This document shows positions 36,393 through 48,791 of a stretch of DNA of 64,000 nucleotides, piece by piece (position 1 is the first letter of the stretch; every line of letters starts with the position of its first letter). This DNA comes from Halichondria panicea. Lineage: Eukaryota > Porifera > Demospongiae > Suberitida > Halichondriidae. The notes beneath the pieces are model-generated. The model was not told the DNA's origin, searched no databases, and worked only from the letters and a program-made list of their open reading frames with translations. Where the stretch lies: the NCBI RefSeq assembly GCF_963675165.1, contig NC_087378.1, forward strand, positions 7,989,273 through 8,053,272, in the 5' to 3' direction. Made by a program: the position numbers and the translations under genes.

Positions 36393-39300
36393 TCATGTGA
36401 ACACATTATCTGAGCGACTTGAAACAGATGTAAGAGAGGATGAAAGGGAAGGCCTAGGGCTGGGGGATGAGGCTAAATGGTTCTGTTCAATATTGCTTTC
36501 TGTTTCTGACTGGGAAACTGTGTCTTGCTCTGAATTATCATGTGCTTGATCTTCAGTTGCTAAAGTTGCTGTACTGCTCTCCACTGTGCCTGGGAGATGA
36601 CTGGAGCTAGTATCACTTTCAGTATGATCACTTCTTGGTTCATTATCAGTATCAGCTTGATCATCTGCATGTGCATGTACTACATTGCTTACTTCATCTG
36701 GAGTTGAAATATCGTTTTGAACAATTTGCTGGGTTTCTGTGTTCGTAAGTGTTTGTTCAGCAAGATCTGTTGCTTCTTTGTCAGCATCGGCTTGATTATC
36801 TAATTGGCTTTGTGAATTGCCTTGCTCTGAAGTATTGGGTGTATTCTTTGCTTGATCTTCAGTTGCTAAAGTTGCTGTACTGCTTTCCACTGTGCCAGGG
36901 AGATAACTGGAGCTGGCATCACTTTCAGTATGATCACTTCTTGGTTCATTATCAGTATTAGCTTGAGTTTCATCAACAGGTTGTATATCATCTGCATTGT
37001 TCACTTCATCTTGAGTTGATATCTCATGTTGAACAGTTTGCTGGTTTTCTGCATTTGTAGGAGATTGTGGCGCTGCTTCTATGAGGTTAGGATTGGGTAG
37101 CTCCAGAATCTTCTGCTCTAAATTAGGAATGTCTTCATCGGGTTCACTTAAATCAATAGAGCTTGCCGTCTTGCTGGAATTATCGTTGAGTATCGAGTGG
37201 AGAGAATTGGCTGAAGAGGTTTTTTCAATAGCTTTGACAGCCTCTGTGAGAGTGAAGGAGGCAGACAGACTGGAGGAAGTGGTAACATTCTCAGGGGGAA
37301 TATCGACTAGTGATAATTGGGGTGAACCTTGGTGAGATATAATAACTGGCTCTTCCATTGGTTGGTCTGGAATATGTACAGAGGAAGTAGTTTCATTTTC
37401 GAAAGAGCTCTCAATAGTTTGGCCCTCTTCTTCAGCTTGAATAGGGTCATCAGGGTCATGTAGATTCTCTTGAACAGTGGGATCCGTTGGAGTTATTTCT
37501 GTGTCAGTATGTTCATTTGTAACCTCAGTTAAAGCCTGTTCCTTGTTCTCTTCGGTGGCAGAATCATTTGCTATATTACTGTTGTCATTTTCTGGTATTG
37601 GTTGAGGATTCTCAGACGCATTTTGCTCCAGTTCTAAATTATCAGTGATAAGTAAAGTTTGTACTGTTTGTTCGATGGGAGACATGGCTGGTTCTTGGAC
37701 TGGATCAGTGGATTCCATTTGTAAGTCTTGCTTGTCATCTTGTTGCTCAACATGGTCTTCTAATTCAGGCTCTTCAAACACATCGTCATCATACTCATAT
37801 TCTTCATTCACAGCTGTAGTCGTATTTGGATTTGAGGCACTAACATCGACTGGGATAGATTTTGTTTCTGACAGAGAGGAACTGGATTCTTTGATATCTG
37901 GAGAGATGTTTTCTTCTGACGAACGTGATGAAACAGAGCTAGCACTAGCAGATCTGCTGTGAGATTGACTACTTGTTTTACTTTCTTCATTGACCAAAGA
38001 GTTACTACTTCCGGACGAGTGCTGTGAATCAACGACAGACTCACTCTTGACAAAATCATCTTCATACATGTCTTCTGTAGCTTGAACCTCGCTATCTTTG
38101 GTATCTGTTTCAAATTGTTCTGGTTCGGGAGAATTCTTTCTTTCTGATTCCAGAGGTTCTTGTTCCTTATCAACTTGTGTTTGTGAGTTTGGAGGAGATG
38201 CAGTGGTACTGGGGGGCACTGCTTCAACAGTATTGGCGTTCGTTGCAATTGGACTGGGGGGCACTGCTTCCACAGCATTGGTGTTTCTTTCAGTCGGACT
38301 AGGGGGCACTGCTTCTACAGTATTGGCGTTTGTTGCAATCGGACTGGGGGGCACTGCTTCCACAGCATTGGTGTTTCTTTCAGTTGGACTGGGGGGCACT
38401 GCTTCCACAGCATTGGTATTCATTGCAGTCGGACTGGGGGGCACTGCTTCCACAGCACTGGTGTTTCTCGCAAGAAGCTGATTGAGTTCTTCATCATTCT
38501 ATTAGATATACCACAATGAATTAATACATGTAAGTAATCGCATTGATGTTTTACCTCTGTTGATGGTCCAGAGATGGCCTCCTCTAATGATCGGTGTAAT
38601 TTGTCCTTTTTTTCTTTTCTTTCAATTTCAGCGTTACATCTGCGGAAAAGATAAAACTAAATGTGAGTAACAGTACTTGACTAGCTGCTTACTTGACACA
38701 AGGTCTCCCACCCTCCACCTTTATGAGTCTAAAGTGTGCCCTCCTGCTGCCCAGTAGCTTGCCACACTGATGTCTGTACTCACAGCAAGTACTGACACGC
38801 AAATCCATCATGCCATCAAGGTAGATCGTCAATCCAAACGGCATGCTTAGGTGACGTTTAGACTCAAATGTGAATTGTTCTGTTGAAAAAAAAGTTATAG
38901 TGATTTGATTAGCTGCATACTTAGTAGTTAGCTCTGCACTGAACGCTAGCTATTGGTAGCTGCAAGAGTATGGTATAGTTCGTTAGTCTCGTGGGCCATA
39001 CTCCACAATCTGATTGTGGAGCCGCGAGACTAATAGTTGGTACGGTTACCGTAAATAAAGAGGTGCAAATTAGTGTGAGATGAGGTGGTGATATCTCAAT
39101 GACATACCTCTAGGTCTCACCCTTCCTTTGTACAGTTGAACGGTGTTCCCGCCACAATGCTGCTGCAGTATCAGAACCTCAGAGAGGGCTGAGCTACAAT
39201 AGGATCCCTCCAGGTGTAGGTTCTTGCCCGTGTATCGCAGACTGATGAGGACCTGGGAGCGAGCTGGCTGTGTGCGACTAGGATACAGACAATGAGTACC

Positions 39301-40360
39301 AATACCACCAGGTGCTGTCTGCAGGGCCAGAGTTTGAATTGTAAATAGTAATAAGTAAAAAACATCTAGCTAGGTTGTGTCACTGTGTCTTTACAACTAT
39401 GTAATGAGAAGCCTGATATACATTTAGTTAATGGGTGCTAAAAAAACCCAGTATGAAGGAATAATTAAAAGACTATATACCCTTGGTCTGCCATTCTGGT
39501 GTGTTAGTTGTAGTCTCCTACTCTGATTGGGCATCGAGGTTTGAGGTCTTGGTGCTGAGGGTGGTCTCGGTGCCAGGGGCAGGGGAGAGGAACTACGAGA
39601 CCACAGACTGGACTCGTAAGGATTCCGGGTCCTAGTTCTCACACGCCTATCTCTGGTAAACTCTCCCACTAGCCTCCTCATCTCAAACAGTTGGTCTGAT
39701 GACAGGCCCAGTTGATCAGAATGGGACTCGAGGGTTTCAGATAGAAGAGGGGGAATGGTAGGTACCGCACTGGGGTTGAACTCTTGAACCCAAGAGGGAT
39801 GAGATTTTTGGCTCTAGGAGATGATGGGGGAAATGTTTTTAATATTAATCACGAGCACGTAGTTTGTTCAGAGCTATACCTTGACACGTTGGACAGTTTC
39901 AATATTAGCAAGGTGCTCTAATTTATTCCTGAGAAGAGCTCTACGCTTTCTCTGCAGCAGGGAAAAATTGTCAAACCTGATAGATATAATTAAGCTCTTA
40001 CCTCAATCTCAAGAGCATTGCGGACAATGGCGTCAGCTAGAAGGTCTTTAGTACGAGCTTTGTGCTCCTTTTGAGATGCATTTCTCCGAATGGTCCCTTC
40101 GTTGACAATTCTACCATCTTTTGTCACCTGCAAAGTTTTCGAGAGAGAAGGATGCATTTAGTAGCAAGAACAAATGTTAATACTCACCAGCCCCATTTTT
40201 CTGAGATGCTTGATAGTGTTTGGGTTGGAGAAATACTCTGCCAAATGTTCATCCTCCAGGCTATTGTAACTGGCCAAGGGTCTGTACAGCATTGCAAGCA
40301 AATTGAAATTTGTTGTCTACTATTAACATAAAAGGCTTACCCAGCATAAGACGCCTGCAT
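36393..40360 (-). CDS. ERICH3: ERICH3-like protein (DUF4590), ciliary candidate
   Basis: Exons on the minus strand: 40360-40341, 40281-40188, 40127-40002, 39951-39880, 39813-39481, 39318-39108, 38879-38693, 38639-38555, 38498-36393; closes at 1077 residues. The N-terminus PLASYNSLEDEHLAEYF matches the start of vertebrate ERICH3. Exons 6-7 are the DUF4590 block (SLRYTGKNLHLEG, LQQHCGGNTVQLYKG, FESKRHLSMPFGLTIYLDG, STCCEYRHQCGKLLG, RLIKVEGGRPCVK). The 702-codon last exon is acidic and Glu/Ser/Thr-rich, with about six 15-residue repeats (EAVPPSPTERNTNAV) at its start. The family is poorly understood; vertebrate ERICH3 is linked to cilia. A reverse-complement AATAAA at 36285-36290 lies just after the neighbour's stop codon, so the two mRNAs probably overlap at their 3' ends. 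Confidence 0.88.
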
Positions 40361-40550
40361 CTCTCAGTACTGTCTATTCTTTATGATATCTGTGCATGTA
40401 CTTGGAATTGGAAAGGCAGCCGTGAAAGGACACTATGTTGTCAATGGAGATAGATCCACCTAGCCCCTCCCCTCTTTTGCGGTAGTTTTTGCAAGCCACG
40501 TGGCAAGCTTTACAAAGTAGATACAGTCGAGTAGAGAGAGAGCTGTGGTA
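40361..40550. promoter_or_regulatory. Bidirectional promoter, ERICH3-like / TRMT11
   Basis: 190 bases between divergent ATGs. It holds the perfect palindrome gccacgtggc (40495-40504, a CACGTG E-box core) and a C-rich box cccctcccctc (40464-40474). The same 10-mer occurs in the INTS9/TSR2 promoter. Confidence 0.65.
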
Positions 40551-43185
40551 ATGGCTGTGGCTGTTCAAACTGCTCAGATATGGCGAAACTTTCTTTGTGT
40601 GTTTGCCCAAGATCATCCGGATTTTAGACTTCAGGTAGAGAGTTAACCCATCCATATCCATAGATACAAGATCCATCACATCCTAATATACACTATACCT
40701 CAGGCTACCTACTGAGTGTGTGCATTGTCATACGTGTATCTCTACACAGGAGCTCCTGTCGTTGGCTTCAATATCAAAATGTCAAATAAAATTTGACCCA
40801 ACTTCGTATTCCGTTGAGGTCAGTTTAATAATTATTTTACCCATACATTTGAACTACAACTAATAAACTACACAGAATCCATTCCTCGTTGTTCAACTCC
40901 AATCAGAGGAATGTGCACGAAAGATCTCAAGTCGAGCCATGCTTATCAAGTACGTCAATACACCTCTCGCCCACCACGCATACATGTACTTAACAATAAT
41001 TATGTGCTCTCCCACAGATCCATGTTTGAGCTATGGGGCTGGGGAAGAGACTATAGTGAGCTGGAGACTTCCATTTCGCAGGAATTTCCCTCTCAGCGAA
41101 TGGTGTGTGTGTGTGTGTGTGGTGTGACAGTGTGGAGTGTGGTGTGGGTGTTGTGTGTGTGTGTGTGTGGGTGTGTGATGACTGCTCCCTGTGTATGTAC
41201 AGGAGCCCTACACACGGAATGACTACACCTTCAAAGTCATCGGAAGTGGCTTCTCGAAAAAATGCACTATGGAAAGACAAAAAGAAATATACAAGGTACA
41301 TCAACAACAGTGTTCAAGAACTGAATAACATCCTAGTTGTGATTTACTTAAAATACTTGTTCCATCATTTTCTCCGTTTACAGAAGCTCTCGTTTCTCCC
41401 CCTAAATGGTAAAGTGGACGTTAAGAACCCCACCCACGAGTTCTATATCCTCGAGGACTATGGTGACCACCCCAACACTGCCCCAGAGGATCCCTTGAGG
41501 GTCTTCTTTGGACGTCTGATAGCTCGCGGTCAGAGACACCTCATCAAGCATTATGCAGTCAAGGACAGAGTGTTTATTGGGAACACTTCGATGGACGCAC
41601 AACTCTCTCTGATCATGGCCAACCAGGCACAGGTAATATCTAACTATAGACTCAAATATTTTCTCACATCTTATATGTAGGTAAAAACTGGAAGTCTAGT
41701 GTTTGATCCATTCGCTGGAACCGGTAAATAATTTCTCATCCACAGTGTAGTAGATCCATATACACAAATGTCTACCTACTTTATATTTGTTTGTTAGACA
41801 CAGATAATATAATTATAGTGTACATGGACAGTAGTTGAATGAGTCCCATGCAGGCAGTGTCCTAGTGGCGTGTGCACATCACGGTGGACACGTGATGGGG
41901 GCAGACATTGACAAGATCTTGCTGCATGGAAGAGGTGAGACACTGCAGTAGTGTAGCCTGGACCTGATCAATGTCCTCTCATCATCATCACTAGGGTATA
42001 GTTCCCGAGCCGGGGCCAGGAAATTCAGAGGTAACTTTCTGTCCCTTGTATTGATGATACTAAGAGAGCTAGTGGTGTTTCTCAAGTTGACAGAAGTTTG
42101 CTATAATTATAGAAACTTGCTCTTAGGCCTGATCTAGAAACACAGCATTTTGTAATTGTCTGCTCTATATAGCTAGAATGCACCATACATTACATGTGCA
42201 GTAGGTACATTCTAACCTCCATGTTGTATGTGTGTGTGTATTTTACTTCAGTTTTGTTTTTATTGGTTATTGCTGCTCCAGCCCGAGGGGAGAGTGTGAG
42301 AGCCAACCTGAGGCAATACGGACTGGAAGCACTCTACCTGGACATGCTCATAGCGGACGCAGCTCAGTGTGTGTGGAGGGAAGGAGAACTGTTTGACGCC
42401 ATCGTAACTGACCGTGAGTCACTGAGGCTAGTTGAGGATAGCAGCCTACCTAATTCTACGGGGCAAATCCGTCTTAGAGAAACAGTATTTACCATTGCAG
42501 CTCCGTATGGTGTCAGAGAGGGGGCCCGAAAAATAGGCTCCAAGCGAGCCACTCCCAATTCCATAACTCCAGAGCGGTAGGTCGCATTCCCATGTTCTAT
42601 TCCACTTGTATGTACATTCCCATGTCCCATGTTCCATTTCAGTGCAGAGGGTCACATTCCAGCTGTGCGTACCTACAACCTGTCCGACGTGTACTCTGAC
42701 CTGGTCCACTTTGCTGCTCGGTTCCTTGTAATGGGAGGGAGGTTGGTCTACTGGGTGCCTGGAGTGAAAGCTGAGTGAGTGTTTCTGTAGTGCTAGTTTG
42801 GACCACCAGAACTCTAGTTACAGAGCCGACTCTAGTACTCAGGGGACCCAGCATTAAATGAAGCATTTTTGAACGACCATAACTTTAGTCCCATTATTCC
42901 AATCACACTGATTTTCTAAAAGCATACAATGAAATCGTTTATACTATCATTCGCACACAGAATTTTTATCCAGATTTTCTATACTATAGGTTTTCTCGGG
43001 AGCTCCTCCCCTCCCACCCATGCATGGAGCTGGTGTGTGTGAGTGAGCAGCCATTGCAGACACTGGTGGGCAGGTGGCTCATCACCATGGAGAAAACGGC
43101 TCAATGGACCCCGCAAGCAGACAGAGTTGACCTGAGTAGCGTTGAACTATATGAGAATTTTAGAAAAAAGTACTTTGCAAAGTAA
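40551..43185 (+). CDS. TRMT11: tRNA (guanine-10-N2) methyltransferase catalytic subunit
   Basis: Thirteen exons: 40551-40634, 40750-40818, 40876-40949, 41018-41102, 41203-41295, 41384-41632, 41681-41723, 41854-41934, 41995-42030, 42282-42413, 42501-42576, 42643-42774, 42990-43185; closes at 449 residues, near the vertebrate length. Signatures: HEFYILEDYGDHPNTAPEDP, VFFGRLIARGQR, FIGNTSMDAQLSLIMANQA, the SAM-binding DPFAGTGS, RANLRQYGLEALYLDML, and DAIVTDPPYGVRE, whose catalytic DPPY is split by intron 10. Family role: with TRMT112 it makes m2G at position 10 of tRNAs in the cytoplasm. The donor of exon 4 is the first GT of a (GT)n run. It ends 107 bases from the convergent INTS9 stop. Confidence 0.96.
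42815..42945. repeat. Dispersed repeat, gaccataacttta family; head-to-tail junction
   Basis: The end motif of the family (gagccgactctagtac) is here followed at once by the start motif (caggggacccagcattaaatg), the reverse of the order at 33005-33345. In TRMT11 intron 12. Confidence 0.55.
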
Positions 43186-43292
43186 CCTCTTTGTCAGTGC
43201 TGTCCTTTTGATCAACATTATATAAATAATAATTATTTTTGCATTGTATACAGCACACAAGTCAAATGTGAATGAAAAAAAAAACCAACTAA

Positions 43293-46200
43293 CTAAAATT
43301 GTAGTATGTGAGAGAAGATAATCTCTTTGAGCAAGTCCTTGAGTTTGTCATCCTGACAGTTATAGATGGTGGTGGTTTTGTCAGTGAGGTGAAGTGTGGC
43401 TTTACCGTTGAGCTGTATAGTTGAGTACATGAGGTGGATGTCATATAAAGGTGTGGTCACAGACTCACCATGGTTACCACTCTCTTGTCATGCTGTTCCT
43501 CCACATTGACCTCCATTATACCTCTCTGCATAGAATGCATCAAAACTCATAATTAAAGGCTCACAAGTACAGAAAAGGAGTACTTCTTAGGCTATAATAA
43601 AAGCTACAACGTATAAAGGTCAGCACTCACATAAAATACTACAACAAATACTAGGTTGAAAAATATAATTCGGCCTGGAACGAGGCTCAAAACGGATGAG
43701 TATAATAATAATTAAGTAGGTACCTCTCTGAGTGCCTTGACGATTCCCTCGAGAGAAGGCTGTCCCCACAGTGTCTTGTTGGTGGGGTGAGGATGGGGGT
43801 GGAGTGTGTGATGGTTGTTCTTGAAACTGAGCATGCCTGAGAGGGTAGTCACAGACACTCCCGGGTAGAGCTCTTGTGGTTGAATTATGCCTGCCAACTG
43901 TATCAAGAGAGTGCAGTGAAACCTGGTATACCAATAATTGTAGTGGATCTAAGTGGCCCTGCTAACAGTCAGGAGATTTGGGACTTGTGATTACAGTGCT
44001 TATAAGGTAACACAAGCCTGCTTAAATATGTAGTATTCTTCTTTGGGCAAATCAACAGTTGGGTGCAATGAAGAGGTGGCCTGCTAACACAGATTTACGA
44101 CTTACTGATGGTGGCCTACGTACGCAAGTGTTGGAACATACTTATAAGACCACAATACACAAGTTTCATCAAAGAGCACTAAGCAGGTAAAGCATTGCAT
44201 ATAATTATGCATGTATCCAGGGACACAAGTACAGGTGTATGAACTACCTCGGGCGAGATGTGTATTCGTTCAAATTCTCCCTTGATAGGGATCTGTACGA
44301 CCTTGTTCCGACTGAGATCATAAAATGGCATCTCCTAGAGAGCAAATTGACCAGTGTGACAAACAGCAACAATAGATATGCCATGGATGCATGAGGATAC
44401 ATGAATCTTTTTAAAGGAATAAAACAACATTTACTGTAATTACAGGGACACCCCCCTCTACAGATGTATCATCAAATATTGTATCAATAATTATAGACCA
44501 CGTAGCTCACTGGTTGAATACAGAGGTTGTCCTTGTGGGAGTGTGCTGATGAAGGAAGATACGTCTCCTCGGTAACCAGACACTGTGGCTGTATTGATAC
44601 AAAACAATGTCGGGAATTAACAACTTTGGAATATCTAATTATCACTCAAATCGTGGATAATTGATCAACAGCTATATACATACACTTTATTCCGTCTAGC
44701 AATAAAACAAGCCATTCAATCATTAATACCATGGATGGTCCAAGGGCGAAAAATGACAAATTGTGGCCCCAACTAAATTTTGGATTGAAACACATCATTT
44801 GAAAGGTATCTTTCTAAGCTTTCAGAAAATCATAAAATTTTTGACATCGGATCAACGGTACTAAAGATATAGCTGTTTAAAGATGCTCAACTACAACCCC
44901 CCCCCCCCCCCCTCCATAATCAAGACTCTTTCAGCTGCCATAAAACTTGAATTCTGCTGATCCAATTTCAATAATTTTCTGAAAGCTTAGAAAGAGACCT
45001 TTCAAATGATGTCATCAAAATTCATATTTGAGAGACAAAAGTATTTGCCAATTTGGTCATACCATGGATTATAGCCCATGGTCCAAGGGCGAAAAATGAC
45101 AAATTGTGGCCCCAAGTAAATTTTGGATTGAAACACATCATTTGAAAGGTTTCTTTCTAAGCTTTCAGAAAATCATAAAAATTTTGACATTGGATCAACA
45201 GTACTCAAGTTAAGGCTGTTGAAAGTCGTTCACTTACAGCTAGCTCCTTCAAGAGCTTGTTAGCAACAAAGAAGTTGAGTCTTGGATCAATGGGGAAATA
45301 GAATGCCTGCATGAAGAAGAGCATCAACACTGTACACATGGAAACCAGTGCTATACCTTCATGCTGATTGGTTGGTAGGGGGCCAGTGCATGGAGATAAT
45401 CAAAGTCTGGTTCTAAAAAAGAGCAGATTAAAGCATATATTTACACATTACGCTTGGAGGGTGGTTTTCAAACAGCTATATGGAACAGAAGGGGGTGTCG
45501 CCTTACATACATATACATGTATATACGTACATGATGGCTGACCTGTGAAGATGACACAGTTCTTTGGTGAGCTTCCCCAAGCCTCCATGAAGTGCACGGC
45601 ATCGCCACACCGGAGAGAGGGGTGACCAGTGAACACTACACAGGGGGTCTGATACACGCTCCCCAGACCACCATGAATGTTGGGAAAATGTCTCAGTCGT
45701 CCACTTTTGATGAACTGTACGTACAAAAGGAAACATCACATGACACAAGAGAGCACGTTAGAGCACACACATGTATGGACAATGTCACAGATGTGATAAA
45801 TAATTTCTGCTGCTAGTGACACAATTAAGCATCTTCGAATAGCCATAACTTTTAATTTTAAGTAACTACTCAAATTACAACGTACATGCTAGATTTACAG
45901 GTGCTTAAAGGCTCTACTATACAGTATATACATGTAGGAATAAAAGGCCTAGCTCTCTATTTACTTGGTTCAAACTCTAATTCTATACATCACATGATCA
46001 CCTCCGAGTGGGGAAAGGGGCGCTCTGGTATAAACACTTTTGACTTCTTCGCATCGCACAGCCTTTAGAAAGTGAAAGTAAACAAAAACACACGATTACT
46101 ACAACTGACAACTCTGTGTTGTGTCATACAAACTCACCATTCAGCGTAGATATTGGCATGCTTGAGTGAACTTTTGGCCGCGGGGGAGATAAAATAAACA

Positions 46201-48537
46201 GGAACCTGACTGAGTCCGGCTGTATCCAGGAAGGCATTCAAGCACTCCAACAGATCGTACACCACCCCCTGTAGCAAAACAAAGCACTCGGTAACAAGGC
46301 ACAGACCTAATTATGGTGTATACCATAATTATAGCGGGTAATTTTCGTGGAGTAAAAAATTCGTTATTTTCGTAGGCAAGCTGACCTCGACAAAAATTAC
46401 TTAGGAAAGTGTCATGCCTAATACATGCATAGAGTACTTTAATATTACTTTAAAGTGTTCACTAATTATAATAATTATATTCTGTTATTAATATAAGCGT
46501 AACATGTATCTTTAGACGACATAACTCACAGTTGGGTAGCATGGAATAAGCACGTTGCCCCCTCCCTTCAGAGTTACAGCTGTGTGGACACGGGTGAGTG
46601 CAGTTAGGAACGTTATGATATTGCAGTAACAGTGACTTCCATGACTAGCATTTCTTATGGAAAACACAAGAGATATTTTATAACTGGTCTGAAACCACAC
46701 CTATTAGACTGAAACCACACTAGCAATACTAAAGCCAGGCACACTAGACCACCCCTCCCCCCCCAGTCTCGATGCCAGCCCCTAGAAATAACGGCCTGGA
46801 ATCGAGGTTAGCCCTCCCCCACTACCACACCAAAGTAGCGGCTGGACTGACCCATTCTCCCACAGAGTTCACTAAGCATAGAGTCAGGGTTAGCTACTGG
46901 GGCGTTGGTGAGGCCACAGAGGATCATGACGTCGGAGGTGAGCGGTTTGGAGCGCTCCATTGAACAGGGGTGAGTGGTGAAGGTGGACGAGGAGGAGATG
47001 TACGATACCTGTGAGGGTGTGGAGGTGTGTGTGAAGGCGTATGCGAGGGCGTGTGAGGTGTGAAGGCTTGTGTGAGGTGTGGAGGCTTGTGTGAGTGTGA
47101 GTGTGTGTGATACCTTGATCTGGTCGTTCTCAAGTACCCAGTTACAACTGCCCAGACAGAACCCAGAGCTTATGGGTGTGGCTTCCAGGCTCCCGAATAA
47201 ATCCTGTGCATATAATATTATTGTGTACAGAACTGAAGACTGTTGACATATCGACAAGCAAAGCTTACAATTTTTTGCGAATAGCTGACAGGAGTAACTT
47301 TAGCAATGGCTTTCCCAATCTCTTCATCACTGTCAGTAATAGGTAAAGAAAGAGGGACATGGAAGACGTAACAATCACTGAGTGACTCTGATACTCTCAC
47401 CTGTAAAGCTCTTTCCATGAGATATAATCAGAGGCATCCTTGAGTTGACCCTCGGGCAGGGCACTATCAGCATACGCACAAACAAACAAACAATGAATGG
47501 ATATAAAGATGACACACTTCCTCTCTGCCTGCATGCCTACCTCCATACTCTGTCATCCTGCCATTTTGTAGACGTATTATTTGTTGGTGAGCGGTAGAAG
47601 TAGTAGCTCAGCTCTTCCATCAGTTGCCTGTGATCCGGTCAACAAAGTGACACCTGTTGCAAAAGCGACTGATAATTAGTATAATACTTACCTGCCAAAG
47701 TGCATCGTTGGTTCAGTTGCATATATCCGACCCTTGAACCCCAACTTCTGGAAATAGAAATATACAACCAGGTTCAACTTCATTGCAATTTTAGATGTGA
47801 ACTTCAAAAAGCTAGGATGAAATGTGTTCCCATAGGTTACCTCTGTCAGGAAGGGTAGTGAGAGCATTGAGAAGCAATTGGAAATGAGCAAAACATCTAC
47901 TGTGGAGAAATCCACCAAACCAGTCTGCGTGTGTGTGTGTGTGTGTGGGGGGGGGGGGGGCACCAAGTTGTGTACCTGAGGCAGTCTCACTAGGGGTTGA
48001 GAGTCTATAAAGACATGGCCAACATTCTCTTTAAACTGTATAAACGAATGAGTAAGAAGGTTATAAACACAAACAACTATTATACTAACCATATCTGTGG
48101 GTACATCTTGACTCATGTCAGCGTTCCTAGATCTCCATTGAGGTAGACCACTCAGCTTGGGGCTGAGAGAAGAGAATAGTAAGTCATAGATACTGTAAAC
48201 ATTTTGGGTCACAATTAACAAAGATATAGAATTACAACGATCTGTTTAATAGTTGAGCCCGACAACCAGATTAAAAAGGCCAACTGCGATACAAAGGCTA
48301 GGTACACAGATCCCCAGTAAATAGTTTGTTTGTGTACAAGGCAACCCCCTAACCACCTCTGTATAACCGGGGTTGTAGTAACATTGTCTACAGTCTGTTG
48401 CACCTGTACACTAGTGGGAGTGGTAGGAAGTTGAGGAGTACGGACGTGTCGAGTGCACAGTCCAGCATAATCGTGGTGTCACCCAGTCTCACAACGTAGC
48501 AGGGCTGCCATGGCTTGTTACCCAGACTAGCCTGTGG

Positions 48538-48568
<31 letters not shown>

Positions 48569-48599
48569 GTTACAGTAGCAAGTAACTCACAACTTCCAT
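43293..48599 (-). CDS. INTS9: Integrator complex subunit 9 (beta-CASP protein)
   Basis: Twenty-two exons on the minus strand: 48599-48591, 48531-48404, 48162-48090, 48035-47976, 47924-47841, 47747-47692, 47627-47541, 47463-47401, 47329-47269, 47203-47114, 47008-46852, 46579-46530, 46268-46138, 46062-46002, 45714-45543, 45412-45357, 45306-45238, 44588-44502, 44334-44248, 43897-43724, 43525-43469, 43412-43293; closes at 643 residues (human about 658). Collinear matches: [91 protein letters not shown]. The zinc-binding His motif of active metallo-beta-lactamases is missing after LISN, as in known INTS9, the inactive partner of INTS11. Family role: snRNA 3' processing and promoter-proximal termination. 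The three-codon first exon is the weakest part. Confidence 0.95.
44730..45235. repeat. Two direct copies plus an inverted relative of the gaccataacttta-type repeat
   Basis: Copies at about 44731-44880 and 45078-45232 share atggtccaagggcgaaaaat and ttcagaaaatcataaaa. The stretch between (about 44925-45070) contains the inverse order (attttctgaaagctt, cattt...). A poly(C) run sits at 44899-44920. All in INTS9 intron 17. Confidence 0.65.
46755..46812. repeat. Short hairpin element, GCCTCGATTCC family
   Basis: Cagtctcgatgccag ... ggcctggaatcgaggttag forms an imperfect stem. In INTS9 intron 11. Single arms of the same family lie at 43671-43690, 48653-48674 and 55105-55125. Confidence 0.5.
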
Positions 48600-48791
48600 T
48601 CTGTTTTGTCTTCCACATGTGCAGTTAATTCAGCCGGGTTATAAACGGGTGCGGCCTGGGATCGAGGCTAAAAGATCCCCTTCCTCCTACGTTTTTGACT
48701 TGTTGCAGTTTATTAGCTAAAATTCGCTTAAAAATTAGTATCGGAAATGATCGTCATACTTACTCCCGAATATAGCCACGTGGCAGCAGTG
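48600..48791. promoter_or_regulatory. Bidirectional promoter, INTS9 / TSR2
   Basis: 192 bases between the INTS9 ATG (48599) and the preferred TSR2 ATG (48792). It carries gccacgtggc (48775-48784), identical to the 10-mer in the ERICH3/TRMT11 promoter, and a single arm of the hairpin repeat family (48653-48674). Confidence 0.6.
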
